Below are positions 33,646 through 41,966 of a stretch of DNA of 64,000 nucleotides, one piece after another (positions within the stretch are counted from its first letter, which is position 1; the number at the start of each line of letters is the position of its first letter). Under the pieces are notes generated by a model that ran no database searches, was not told the DNA's origin, and saw nothing but the letters and a program-made list of their open reading frames with translations. Origin of the DNA: Nakamurella lactea DSM 19367 (GTDB taxonomy: Bacteria > Actinomycetota > Actinomycetes > Mycobacteriales > Nakamurellaceae); NCBI RefSeq assembly GCF_000426645.1, contig NZ_AUFT01000011.1:149334-213333 (forward strand), in the 5' to 3' direction. A program made the translations under genes and the position numbers.

Positions 33646-34596
33646 GTGCTGATCGTCTGCCCGAACATCGCGATCGACCACACCGTGACCCTTCCCCGGC
33701 TGTATGCCGGTGCGGTCCAGCGGACCGGCCCGGCCGCATCGGCCGCCGGGGGCAAGGGCGCGAACATGGCCAGGGCGGCTCGCGCCCTCGGTGGCGACCC
33801 GCAGGTGCTGGCCTTCGTCGCCGCCGGTGGCGGCGACTACCTCCGCGAGCTGTTCGCCGCCGAGCAGCTGCCGCTGGTCGGCATCGACGTGCCCGGCGCG
33901 GTGCGGACCTGCACGGTGCTGATCGAGGACTCCGGCCGGGTCACGCTGCTGAACGAGCCAGGCGCGTCCGTCGACGAGCGGGGGTGGCAGGCGTTGCTGA
34001 GCGCGGTGGATCCCGCCGCCACCCGGGTGATCGGCACCGGCAGTCTGCCGCCGGGCGCCCCGGCCGACGGATACGCCAGGCTGGTCGAGCTGGTGCACGC
34101 CCGGGGCGGCGAGTGCGCCGTCGATTCCGGCGGGCTGCCCTTGCGGTTGGCCGCGCAGGCGGGTGCGGACCTGGTGTGCCCCAATCTGTCCGAGGCACAG
34201 GCCGTGTTGACCGGCGCGGTCGACGCGGTCGAGCAGGTGGACGAGCGGGCCGACGACATCGCGGGCCGAGCGGTCGAGGCCGCCCAGCAGCTGGTCGCAT
34301 TGGGTGCGGGTCAGGCGGCGGTGACTGCCGGGGCGGCCGGTGTCGCGGTGGCCGGGACCGGGCTGCCGGCGTGGCTGCCGACCGTGCCGGTGGCCGCCCG
34401 CAACCCGATCGGCGCGGGCGACTCGTTTCTGGCCGGCACCGTGCTGGCCCGCGAACGCGGCGCCGACTGGATCGACGCGGTGCGGTTCGGGATGGCCGTG
34501 GCTGCCTCGTCGGTGGAGAACCACGGTTCCGGGGTGGTGGATCCGGTGCGGGTCACGGAGTTGGAGGCAGCCCTGGCGCAGGCGCACCGCGGCTGA
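33646..34596 (+). CDS. PfkB-family hexose-phosphate kinase (1-phosphofructokinase/LacC type), copy 1
   Basis: This 316-residue kinase belongs to the branch with 1-phosphofructokinase and tagatose-6-phosphate kinase: it opens LIVCPNIAIDHTVTLPRL, has GGKGANMARAARALGG, the GTGSLPPG motif, LVCPNLSEAQAVL and the catalytic NPIGAGDSFLAG. It makes a hexose bisphosphate from a hexose monophosphate. I chose GTG 33646 because AGGAG lies 7 nt upstream; in-frame starts further up lie in the pheA promoter region. The close relative at 35723 is in the LacI-controlled operon; this copy is outside it and has no LacI-type operator that I can see. Confidence 0.85.
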   Translation: MLIVCPNIAIDHTVTLPRLYAGAVQRTGPAASAAGGKGANMARAARALGGDPQVLAFVAAGGGDYLRELFAAEQLPLVGIDVPGAVRTCTVLIEDSGRVTLLNEPGASVDERGWQALLSAVDPAATRVIGTGSLPPGAPADGYARLVELVHARGGECAVDSGGLPLRLAAQAGADLVCPNLSEAQAVLTGAVDAVEQVDERADDIAGRAVEAAQQLVALGAGQAAVTAGAAGVAVAGTGLPAWLPTVPVAARNPIGAGDSFLAGTVLARERGADWIDAVRFGMAVAASSVENHGSGVVDPVRVTELEAALAQAHRG

Positions 34597-34605
34597 GCCG
34601 GCGAC

Positions 34606-34681
34606 CGCAACAGATTGGTCGCCGGCTGCCGCAAACGGCGCTGCCAGGCCCCGAACACGATCTGGCGACCAATCTATTGCG
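34606..34681. repeat. 76-bp palindrome between convergent genes
   Basis: The arms CGCAACAGATTGGTCGCC (34606-34623) and GGCGACCAATCTATTGCG (34664-34681) match in 17 of 18 inverted positions. The element fills the gap between the PfkB kinase and P-loop kinase genes. It is the same size class as the REP-like copies but differs in sequence; it may act as a bidirectional terminator. Confidence 0.7.
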
Positions 34682-34684
34682 AGC

Positions 34685-35314
34685 TCAGCCCGATCGGCCG
34701 AACTCCCGAATCAGCTCCACCAGCCGAGTGGCCTCGGCGGCGGGATCCGCGGCGCCATCGGCGTGCAGATCGGCGGCGGGGGACGGACTACTCGGCGCAG
34801 CAGGGACAACACGAGCAACGGCAGCAGCGGGGGTACCGGACGCGGCCGCGGCACCGACCTGCCGGTCCCTTGGTAGTCCGCGTCGTGATCGGCGGGTCAA
34901 TGCCAGCTCCGGATCGACAACCACCTCGACCAGCAGCGGCCGGGCGACCGCGGTCAGCGGCTCCGAAAATGCCTGCCAGGCAGCAGCATCCGTACGCTCG
35001 GCGGTGAACGGGGCGATCAGCACCACCGAGCAACCGACACCGGACACCTCCAGTGCGGTGTCCCGTAGACACGCATACCGAGCGTCCCGGACCGGACCCC
35101 GCAGTGACGGATGGTCGAGGTCGTCACCGGCGCCGGTCAGCGTGGCGAGCTGGGCCATCAGTGGATTGGTCATCGTGTCCTGGTCCAACAGGGCCGCCGA
35201 CAGCTCGCGGGCCAACGCGCGACCCAAGGTCGACTTTCCCGACCCCGGCGCACCCCCGATGGCGACCACGGCGGGCCGGGTGCCGACCCCGATTGGGTGC
35301 TGGGGTGCCGACAT
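34685..35314 (-). CDS. P-loop kinase-like ATP-binding protein
   Basis: This 209-residue protein has a Walker A motif GGAPGSGKSTLG near residues 17-28 and resembles small-molecule kinases of the AAA_33/gluconate- or shikimate-kinase type. LLDQDTMTNPLM follows, with an Asp in the usual Walker-B/substrate position. Basic residues in LTRRSRRGLPRDR could form the lid. A low-complexity Ala/Pro/Ser stretch (about 155-180) interrupts the C-terminal part. I chose ATG 35314 with AGGAAGG 8 nt upstream. It lies between the two PfkB genes but on the opposite strand, so a role in sugar phosphorylation is possible but unproven. Confidence 0.75.
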   Translation of the reverse strand: MSAPQHPIGVGTRPAVVAIGGAPGSGKSTLGRALARELSAALLDQDTMTNPLMAQLATLTGAGDDLDHPSLRGPVRDARYACLRDTALEVSGVGCSVVLIAPFTAERTDAAAWQAFSEPLTAVARPLLVEVVVDPELALTRRSRRGLPRDRQVGAAAASGTPAAAVARVVPAAPSSPSPAADLHADGAADPAAEATRLVELIREFGRSG

Positions 35315-35352
35315 GGCGTGCCTTCCTGATCGCGCCGCGTCACCGCAGCTGT

Positions 35353-35536
35353 CGTCGGACAGCCACGCTACCGCCGCCGGCGGGACAACCACGCTACGGC
35401 CACCGGCGGGACAACCACGCTAACCGCCACCGGCGGGACAACCACGCTAACCGCCACCGGCGGGACAACCACGCTACGGCCACCGGCGGGACAACCACGC
35501 TACGGCCACCGGCGGGACAACCACGCTACGGCCGCC
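35353..35536. repeat. 26-27 bp tandem repeat array
   Basis: Six near-identical units begin at 35379, 35405, 35432, 35459, 35485 and 35511, each containing GGCGGGACAACCACGCTA, with a degenerate unit before (35353) and a partial one after. One isolated copy with a single change lies at 47090-47107, on the same strand. The array forms part of the 408-bp gap 35315-35722; the rest of that gap holds the operators below and, at 35537-35589, nothing I recognise. Confidence 0.9.
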
Positions 35537-35589
35537 GGCGGGGTCGATCACGAACTGGCAGCAGTTCGCCGCGAACTTGACGCAGGGTA

Positions 35590-35605
35590 TTGACAGCGCT
35601 GTCAA
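35590..35605 (+). promoter_or_regulatory. LacI-type operator 1 overlapping a -35 box
   Basis: TTGACAGCGCTGTCAA is a perfect 16-bp palindrome. Its first six bases are a consensus -35 box; a weak -10 (CAATCT, 35613-35618) lies 17 nt downstream. A bound repressor would block RNA polymerase directly. Confidence 0.75.
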
Positions 35606-35634
35606 AGATGGGCAATCTAGCACCAGCACTTCGA

Positions 35635-35648
35635 TGACAGCGCTGTCA
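35635..35648 (+). promoter_or_regulatory. LacI-type operator 2
   Basis: TGACAGCGCTGTCA is a perfect 14-bp palindrome identical to the core of operator 1. The centres are 44 bp apart, about four helical turns, so one repressor could hold both sites. Confidence 0.75.
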
Positions 35649-35722
35649 CGCACTCCGCCACCACCGACAGCGACCGTCGTTCGATACGTCCGGATCGGTT
35701 CGAGTCAGCGTGGAGGAACCTG

Positions 35723-36739
35723 GTGCTCGTCGTCACCCCCAATCTCACCTTCGACGTGACGGTGCGGCTGCCCGCGCTGATCCCGGGTGCGGTGGTGCGG
35801 GCATCGGAGACGGTCACCACCGGCGGCGGCAAGGGCGTCAACGTCGTTCGCGCTTCAACAGCCCGTGGGCTACGCGGCACCAGGTTGTTGGGTTTCCTAC
35901 CGGCGGACGACGGCGACCGGCTCGCCACCGTGCTGGCCGGCGAATCCGTCGAACTCGTCGGAGTGCCAGCTACCGGCGCCGTCCGGGTGTGCACCATCTT
36001 CCTGGAGGACGACGGCCGCACCACCGTCGTCAACGGCCGCGGCCCGCAGATCACCGGAGAACAATGGGACGCCTTCCTGGCCGCGGTCACCAACGAACTG
36101 CGGGCCGGCGAAGTACTGGTCTGCAGCGGCTCACTGCCGCCCGGCGTGCCGGTCGACGGCTACGGCCGGCTCGTCGAGCTGGCCCACGCGAAAGGCTCAC
36201 CGGCGGTGGTCGACGCGGCCCCGGCGGCGCTGGAAGCGGCGCTGCCCTACCGACCTGATCTGGTGTGCCCCAACCTGTCCGAGGCCGAGGGCCTGTTGCA
36301 CGGGCGGGTGGACGAGCAGGTGCACGAATCCGGCGACGACCTGCCGGAGCGGGCCGCGGCCGCCGCTGCCGCGCTGCACGAACGCGGCGCGGTCCGCGCC
36401 GTGGTGACGGCCGGTGCCGCCGGGGCGGCGCTGGCCACCGCCGACGGCCGCTGGTGGCTGACGGCGCCGCCGGTCGAGGTGGTGTCGCCGATCGGAGCCG
36501 GCGACAGTTTCGTCGGTGGCGCGGCGCCGGCGCTGGCCGCGGGACGCGCCGACCTGGACATCGTGATCGACGGCATGGCCACCGCGTCCGCATCGGTCGA
36601 GCAGCTGCTGGCCGGTGGCGTCGACCCGGCCAGGGTGCCGGCAATCGCGGCCCTGATCACCGTCCAACGGCTGTCGAGCGAACGGCCGGACAACACGCCG
36701 GACCGGCAGTCCGACCCGATTCCCGCGAGCCGGCGATGA
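35723..36739 (+). CDS. PfkB-family hexose-phosphate kinase (1-phosphofructokinase/LacC type), copy 2
   Basis: This 338-residue kinase is the first gene of the LacI-controlled operon. Its motifs are LVVTPNLTFDVTVRLPAL, TGGGKGVNVVRAS, CSGSLPPGVP, LVCPNLSEAEGLL and the catalytic SPIGAGDSFVGGA. It should phosphorylate a ketohexose monophosphate (fructose- or tagatose-phosphate class) to a bisphosphate that the aldolase encoded further down can split. It is a clear paralog of the gene at 33646. The start is GTG 35723 with GGAGG upstream. It overlaps the regulator gene by 4 bp. Which sugar phosphate it uses cannot be read from sequence. Confidence 0.85.
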   Translation: MLVVTPNLTFDVTVRLPALIPGAVVRASETVTTGGGKGVNVVRASTARGLRGTRLLGFLPADDGDRLATVLAGESVELVGVPATGAVRVCTIFLEDDGRTTVVNGRGPQITGEQWDAFLAAVTNELRAGEVLVCSGSLPPGVPVDGYGRLVELAHAKGSPAVVDAAPAALEAALPYRPDLVCPNLSEAEGLLHGRVDEQVHESGDDLPERAAAAAAALHERGAVRAVVTAGAAGAALATADGRWWLTAPPVEVVSPIGAGDSFVGGAAPALAAGRADLDIVIDGMATASASVEQLLAGGVDPARVPAIAALITVQRLSSERPDNTPDRQSDPIPASRR

Positions 36740-37746
36740 GCCGCGCCACGGTGTATGACGTCGCCAGAGAGGCCGGCGTCTCGATCAAGACCGTCTCCAG
36801 GGTGGTCAACGGCTCGGAGGCGGTGACCCCGCAGACCCGGGACCGGGTGATGGCTGCCGTGACCGCGCTCAAGTACGTGCCGAACTCGAACGCGTTGTCG
36901 CTCAAGAGCGGCAGCTCGCGCACCGTCGGCGTGGTCGTCGACTCGCTGGCCGACCCGTTCTTCGCCGCGATCGTCGCGGTGGTCGAGAGCAAACTGGTGA
37001 CGGCCGGCTACACCGTACTGGTCGCGGCCACCAACCGGCAGGGCGCCCGCGAGCGCGAGCAGGTGATCGCGCTGACCCGGCACCGGATCGCCGGTCTGCT
37101 GCTGGTGCCGGCCAGTTCCGACCACACCTACCTGGCCGATGCGCTGCACGGCATTCCGCTGGTGATGGTCGACCGCGACGGGGAACTTCCCGGCTGCGAT
37201 GTGGTTCGGGTGCAGGACCACGACGCTGCTCAGGAGGCCATCGCCGGGATGCTCGCCGCCGGCCATCGGCGGATCGCCTTCGTCGGCGACAGCAACGCGC
37301 TGCCGACCAATCGCGACCGGCATCGCGGCTACCTGGACGCGTTCGCGGCCGCCGGGGTGCCGGTGGATCCGGAGTTGGAACGCTGGGACTCCGACCAGCC
37401 GGACGCCGCTGCCGGCGCGACCAGGGCGCTGCTGGCACTGCCCGATCCACCCACCGCGTTCTTCTGCTGCCATCCGCGGGGCGCTGCCGGCACCATCCGG
37501 GCGCTGCACGAACTCGGCCGCACCGACTGCGCGATGATCAGCTTCGGCGACGTCCAGCTCGGCGACCTGCTCGACCCGGCGCTGACGGTGATCGATCACC
37601 GGCCGGAAGAGCTCGCAGAGGCCGCCGTCGCCCTGCTGCTCAGGCGGATGACGGAGTCCGCGACCGGCGAGGTCGGCCGGGATCCGGAGCAGATCGTGTT
37701 GCCGCTACAGCTCATCCGACGTGGATCTGGAGAACTCACGCCATGA
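36736..37746 (+). CDS. LacI-family regulator of the hexose operon
   Basis: This 336-residue regulator has an N-terminal LacI helix-turn-helix (ATVYDVAREAGVSIKTVSRV, about 3-22) and hinge (about 45-57, SNALSLKSGSS), then a two-lobe ribose-binding-type sensor domain (about 60-330; VGVVVDSLADPFFAAI, GLLLVPASSD, ISFGDVQLGDLLDPALTVIDH). It most likely binds the two TGACAGCGCTGTCA palindromes upstream of its own operon and is released by the sugar or its phosphate. It overlaps both neighbours by 4 bp, so it is co-expressed with the enzymes it controls. Confidence 0.9.
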   Translation: MSRATVYDVAREAGVSIKTVSRVVNGSEAVTPQTRDRVMAAVTALKYVPNSNALSLKSGSSRTVGVVVDSLADPFFAAIVAVVESKLVTAGYTVLVAATNRQGAREREQVIALTRHRIAGLLLVPASSDHTYLADALHGIPLVMVDRDGELPGCDVVRVQDHDAAQEAIAGMLAAGHRRIAFVGDSNALPTNRDRHRGYLDAFAAAGVPVDPELERWDSDQPDAAAGATRALLALPDPPTAFFCCHPRGAAGTIRALHELGRTDCAMISFGDVQLGDLLDPALTVIDHRPEELAEAAVALLLRRMTESATGEVGRDPEQIVLPLQLIRRGSGELTP

Positions 37747-38819
37747 TGCCGATCGTGTTGCCCCCCAACGTGCTCCCGCACTTCTATCGCGGCGGGAGCC
37801 GGCTCGCCACGCTGCGCGGATTCGTCCCGCAGACCGACTTCGGTCCGGAGGACTGGCTGGCCGCCACCGTGCACCGCGCGGGCGAGGCGGACACCGGCCC
37901 GAGTCGGCTGGCGGACGGCACGCCGTTCGCCGACCTGGTGACCGCCGACCCGGTCGCCTGGTTCGGCCCGCAGGGTGCCGGCCCCGCCGGGCCCGCCGAC
38001 ACCGGCATTCTGGTGAAACTACTGGACGCCGACCAACGGCTGCCGGTACACGTCCACCCCGATCGGCCGTTCGCGGCCAGCCACCTGCACTCCTGTTACG
38101 GCAAGACCGAGGCCTGGTACGTCCTCGCCGCCGAGGGCGAGAACCCCAGTGTGTGGCTGGGTTTCGCCGACGACGTCGATCCGGCCGAGCTGGCCGCGGC
38201 GACCGAGGCGCAGGATTCGGCGTGGATGTTGTCGCGGATGAACCGGGTGCCGGTGGAACCCGGCACCGGGATCCTGGTACCGGCCGGCACCGCCCACGCC
38301 ATCGGCGAGGGCGTCTTCGTGGTGGAGGTCCAGGAGCCGACGGACCTGTCGATCCTGCTCGAGTGGTCCATCACCACCTCCGGCCGCGAGGACTCGCACC
38401 TGGACCTGGGTTTCGACGTCGCGCTGACCGCGGTCAGTCATCAGCGGCTCGACTCCGACCGGCTCGCCGATCTGGTCCGCCAAACCGACCCGGCGCACCG
38501 GTCCGCCGGCGGGCAATCGGTGCTGCCGCCGGCCGCCGACGAGTTCTTCCGGATCCGGGTGCTTGCCCCGACTGCGCAGGAGAGCGTCTCCGCCGCACCG
38601 GGTTTCGCTGTCGCAGTAGTGCTGGACGGTGCGGGCACGCTGACCGGGGCCGGCGGCGAGCTCGCGGTCGACCCCGGACAGGTGCTGGCGATACCTGCCG
38701 CATTCGGGCCCTGGTCGGTGTCCGGTGGGCTCAGGCTCGTGCAGTGCCTGCCCGGCCCGCGCCCGGCCGCCCTCATCACGACCGGCACCGGATCCACCGT
38801 CGGGAGCGCGCCGCGATGA
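37743..38819 (+). CDS. manA: Class I mannose-6-phosphate isomerase-like protein
   Basis: This 358-residue cupin isomerase interconverts mannose 6-phosphate and fructose 6-phosphate in the known family. The zinc ligands are present: HVHPDRPF (two His), YGKTEAWYVLA (Glu) and VPAGTAHAIGEGVFVVEVQE (third His). The order of motifs and length fit class I ManA. Within this operon it may act on a related aldose/ketose phosphate pair instead. It overlaps the regulator gene by 4 bp before it and the FGGY kinase gene by 4 bp after it. The ManA symbol is by family, not by proven substrate. Confidence 0.8.
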   Translation: MMPIVLPPNVLPHFYRGGSRLATLRGFVPQTDFGPEDWLAATVHRAGEADTGPSRLADGTPFADLVTADPVAWFGPQGAGPAGPADTGILVKLLDADQRLPVHVHPDRPFAASHLHSCYGKTEAWYVLAAEGENPSVWLGFADDVDPAELAAATEAQDSAWMLSRMNRVPVEPGTGILVPAGTAHAIGEGVFVVEVQEPTDLSILLEWSITTSGREDSHLDLGFDVALTAVSHQRLDSDRLADLVRQTDPAHRSAGGQSVLPPAADEFFRIRVLAPTAQESVSAAPGFAVAVVLDGAGTLTGAGGELAVDPGQVLAIPAAFGPWSVSGGLRLVQCLPGPRPAALITTGTGSTVGSAPR

Positions 38820-40273
38820 CCACTGTCCTGCTCGGAATCGACGTCGGCACCACTCATTCGAAGGTGCTGGTCACGACCACCGACGGTCGCGAGATCGCGG
38901 TGCGGTCGATCCGCACCGAGTGGACCAGCCGGCCCGGCGGCCTGGCGGACACCGATGGCATCGAGCTGGCAGATGCGGTGATCGCACTGGCCGCACAGAC
39001 GGTTCGGGCGGCGGCCGAGCAACTCGGTCCGGTCCGGGTCGGCGGCCTGGCCGTCACCGGCATGGCCGAGGCCGGAGTGATCCTGGACAACGGCGGCGTG
39101 CCACACAGCCCGGTGATCGCCTGGTTCGACCCGCGCGGGCGAGATCAACTCGCCGCGCTGCCGGCGGACCTGGCAGCCAAATTCCCGGCGATCACCGGAC
39201 TGCCACTCGGGCCGCAGGTCACGCTGTCGAAATTGTTGTGGCTCAAGCAGTCCGGTGTCGATCTGACGGCCGGTCAATGGTTGCATGTCCCCGAGCTGAT
39301 CGTGCACCGGCTGGGCGGCCGGGCCGCCGCCGAGACGTCCCTGCTGGCCCGCACGGGCCTGTTCGACCAGGGCACCGGTGCACTGTGGCCGACCATGCTC
39401 GACCTGCTCGGCATCGAACAGACCTTCTTCCCTGACCAGGTGGCGGCCGGGGCGCCACTGGGCACTGCCGGCGGCCCGCACTGCCCGGCCGAGCTGCGCG
39501 GCGCCACGTTGGCCGTGGCCGGACACGACCATCCGGTGGCCGCGGTCGGCTGCGGAGCGGTCGCCCCCGGCGAGGTGTTCGACTCCTTCGGCACCGCCCA
39601 GGTCTATCTGCGAACGCTGGACGAGCCGGTCGACCCCCAGCGCCGGGCCCGACTGGTCGCGGCCGGGGTGAACGCGGTCCGGCATGCGGTGCCCGGTCGC
39701 TGGCACCTGCTCGGCGGCACCAAGGCCGGCCTGCTGATGCGCCGCACCCTTGCCCTGCTCGGGGTGACGAACGATGCCGGCCGGGCCGCCCTCGATGCCG
39801 CCGCGGTTGCCGCCTTCGACGTCGACATCACCGGCCTGGTCGAGGTTTCCGGGGCGGCCAATGACGACGGGACGCTGCGGATCACTGCGGTGTCCGACAG
39901 TGTGACGCCGGCGCTGCTCTGGTTGGCCACCGTCCGGCACGGCGTCGCCGAGGCGGACCGGCTGCTGCAGGCGATGACCGCCGAATTCGGGCCGGCCCCG
40001 GCGGCTGTGGTGGCCGGCGGCTGGACCGCAATGACCTCGGTCCGGCTGGCCAAACAACAGGCCCTGCCACAGGTCCGATTCACCGATCGGCCACAGGCGG
40101 GCGCCTTCGGCGCCGCCGCCTTCGCCTCGTTCGCCCACCGCAGCACCGAGAACCCTGTCTCCGCGCCCACTTCCGGTAACCGTCGTGACGCCACCGCCGG
40201 ACCGGCGCAAGAGGACCTTGACCGCTTCACCCGACCAGCCGGACCAGATCCGATTGAGGAGAAAACCGCATGA
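38816..40273 (+). CDS. FGGY-family carbohydrate kinase
   Basis: This 485-residue kinase has two actin-like FGGY domains. The N-terminal phosphate motif is LLGIDVGTTHSKVLVTT; the second-domain motifs include AVAGHDHPVAAVGCGAV, DSFGTAQVYLRT and AGGWTAMTSVRLAKQQ. FGGY kinases phosphorylate ketoses, polyols or sugar acids; this one does not match rhamnulokinase, glycerol kinase or xylulokinase closely enough to name. In the operon it would act first, phosphorylating the imported sugar. The last 35 or so residues are low-complexity. It overlaps both neighbours by 4 bp. Confidence 0.85.
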   Translation: MTTVLLGIDVGTTHSKVLVTTTDGREIAVRSIRTEWTSRPGGLADTDGIELADAVIALAAQTVRAAAEQLGPVRVGGLAVTGMAEAGVILDNGGVPHSPVIAWFDPRGRDQLAALPADLAAKFPAITGLPLGPQVTLSKLLWLKQSGVDLTAGQWLHVPELIVHRLGGRAAAETSLLARTGLFDQGTGALWPTMLDLLGIEQTFFPDQVAAGAPLGTAGGPHCPAELRGATLAVAGHDHPVAAVGCGAVAPGEVFDSFGTAQVYLRTLDEPVDPQRRARLVAAGVNAVRHAVPGRWHLLGGTKAGLLMRRTLALLGVTNDAGRAALDAAAVAAFDVDITGLVEVSGAANDDGTLRITAVSDSVTPALLWLATVRHGVAEADRLLQAMTAEFGPAPAAVVAGGWTAMTSVRLAKQQALPQVRFTDRPQAGAFGAAAFASFAHRSTENPVSAPTSGNRRDATAGPAQEDLDRFTRPAGPDPIEEKTA

Positions 40274-41205
40274 CGACCGAGACCACCGCGCAGCGCCCCA
40301 CGGGCCTGGCATCCATCGCGACCCCGCAGGGCACCCTGGCGATTGTCGCGATGGACCAACGGAACACGCTCAAGCGGATGTACGCGGCCGTCGGCATCGA
40401 CGATGCCGATACCGCAGAGCTCACCGCCATCAAGGCCGATACGGTGCAGGCGCTGCGCGGGTCCGCCTCAGCGTTCCTGCTCGATCCCGACTACGGAGTA
40501 CCTGCCCTGCAGCAGCTTCCGGCCGACGGGCCGCGGTACGGCGTGCTGGTCGCGGCCGAGCCGTCGAATCGCGGCACGGTGAACGGCGAACCCCGCACGC
40601 ATCGCGATCCCGCGCTCAGCGCACGTTGGGTGGCCGACCAGGGCGGCGATGCGGTGAAATTCCTGGTCCAGCTGCGGGCCGACCGGACCGCCGCTGCCGG
40701 AGAGCCGGACACCACCGCCGAGGTGCTGCAGGTGGTTCGCGAGGTGGTGGCGGACTGCCGCGAGGTCGGCATTCCGTCGGTGATCGAGAATCTCATCTTC
40801 CCGCTGGCGGGCGAGGAACCGCCGACACCCGGGCAGCGGGCCGACCGGATCATCGAAGCTGCGGCCCTGCTGGACGAGCTGCGGCCGGACCTGATCAAGC
40901 TCGAGTACCCGGGCGACGCCGCTGCCTGCCGCCAGCTGGCCGGAGCCATCTCCACCCCCTGGGCGGTGCTGTCCGCCGGAGTCGCTTTCGACGATTTCGC
41001 CGAGGCGGCCAGGATCTCCTGTGACGAGGGCGGCGCCAGCGGCTTCATCGCCGGCCGGTCGATCTGGAAGGAGGCCGTCGGCATGGAACGCGCGGCGCGG
41101 CAGGCGTTCCTGGCCGATGAGGGCCGCCGCCGGCTCGACGCGCTGGTGCAGGTGATCGACGGCCGGGCAACGCCGCTGACGCTACGAGAGGATGCCGGAT
41201 CATGA
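40270..41205 (+). CDS. LacD-like class I aldolase (tagatose-bisphosphate aldolase family)
   Basis: This 311-residue TIM-barrel protein resembles LacD/YihT aldolases, which use a Schiff-base lysine. The start IVAMDQRNTLKRMY matches the family's AxDQRxSLK motif. Candidate catalytic lysines lie in GGDAVKFLVQLRAD and PDLIKLEYPGDA. SGFIAGRSIWKEAVGM near the end is the phosphate-site region. It should split a ketohexose 1,6-bisphosphate into two trioses. Sulfofructosephosphate aldolase is a relative, but the other sulfoglycolysis genes are missing here. It overlaps the kinase gene before it and the ATPase gene after it by 4 bp. Confidence 0.8.
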   Translation: MTTETTAQRPTGLASIATPQGTLAIVAMDQRNTLKRMYAAVGIDDADTAELTAIKADTVQALRGSASAFLLDPDYGVPALQQLPADGPRYGVLVAAEPSNRGTVNGEPRTHRDPALSARWVADQGGDAVKFLVQLRADRTAAAGEPDTTAEVLQVVREVVADCREVGIPSVIENLIFPLAGEEPPTPGQRADRIIEAAALLDELRPDLIKLEYPGDAAACRQLAGAISTPWAVLSAGVAFDDFAEAARISCDEGGASGFIAGRSIWKEAVGMERAARQAFLADEGRRRLDALVQVIDGRATPLTLREDAGS

Positions 41206-41966
41206 CGCCGATTCTTGAGGCCCGGGGGCTGAGCCGCAGCTTCGGCTCGGTCCGGGCACTGGACGAGGCCGACTTCGACGTCGAGGAGGGCGAGGTCGTC
41301 GCCCTGATCGGCGACAACGGGGCCGGCAAATCCACCATGGTGAAGGCGATGTCGGGCAACCTGGCGCTGGATTCGGGGACCGTGTTGTTCGACGGCAGGC
41401 AAGTGGCGCTGACCCACCCGTCCGACGCCACCCGGCTCGGCATCGAGGTGGTGTACCAGGACCTGGCGCTGGCGCCGCACCTCGACCCGACGCAGAACAT
41501 GTTCCTGGGCAGAGAGATCGCCGCTCCGGGGCTGCTGGGCTGGTTCGGTTTCATGAACAACAAGGAGATGCGCCGCAAGGCCCGGCAATCGTTCAACGAC
41601 CTGGGCGGGACGGTCCGCTCGCTCACCTCGCCGGTCGGCAACATGTCCGGCGGCCAACGCCAGCAGATCGCCATCGCCAGGGCGATCGCCTGGGCGAACC
41701 GGGTGGTCTTCCTTGACGAGCCGACCGCTGCGCTCGGCGTGGTCCAGACCCGGAACGTGCTGGAGGCCATCAAACGGGTTCGGGACACCGGGATCGCCGT
41801 GGTGCTGATCTCGCACTCGATGCCCGAAGTGATGGAGGTCGCCGACCGGATCCAGGTGATGCGGCTCGGCCGCCGGGTCGCCACCTTCAAGGGCGCCGAC
41901 ACCACCATGGAGCAGCTGGTCGGCGCGATGACCGGCGCGCTGGAGACCGAAGGGCAGTCGTCATGA
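41202..41966 (+). CDS. Sugar ABC importer ATPase, single ABC domain (FrcA-like)
   Basis: This 254-residue ATPase has one complete ABC domain: Walker A GDNGAGKST, signature NMSGGQRQQIAIARA, Walker B VVFLDEPTAALG and H-loop LISHSMPEV. Most CUT2 importers use a fused double ATPase of about 500 residues (compare rhaT in this window). The short form is typical of the fructose importer FrcBCA of Sinorhizobium, whose binding protein takes fructose, mannose and ribose. That supports a ketohexose or mannose-like cargo. It overlaps both neighbours by 4 bp. Confidence 0.88.
   Translation: MTPILEARGLSRSFGSVRALDEADFDVEEGEVVALIGDNGAGKSTMVKAMSGNLALDSGTVLFDGRQVALTHPSDATRLGIEVVYQDLALAPHLDPTQNMFLGREIAAPGLLGWFGFMNNKEMRRKARQSFNDLGGTVRSLTSPVGNMSGGQRQQIAIARAIAWANRVVFLDEPTAALGVVQTRNVLEAIKRVRDTGIAVVLISHSMPEVMEVADRIQVMRLGRRVATFKGADTTMEQLVGAMTGALETEGQSS

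Noticed and set aside
35353..35536. CRISPR array
   Set aside because: Units abut with 8-9 bp of nearly constant sequence between the cores; there are no unique spacers and no cas genes.
35723..41205. Sulfoglycolysis (sulfoquinovose) operon
   Set aside because: A PfkB kinase and a YihT-related aldolase are present, but there is no sulfoquinovosidase, sulfoquinovose isomerase or sulfolactaldehyde reductase gene, and ManA and FGGY kinase genes do not belong to that pathway.
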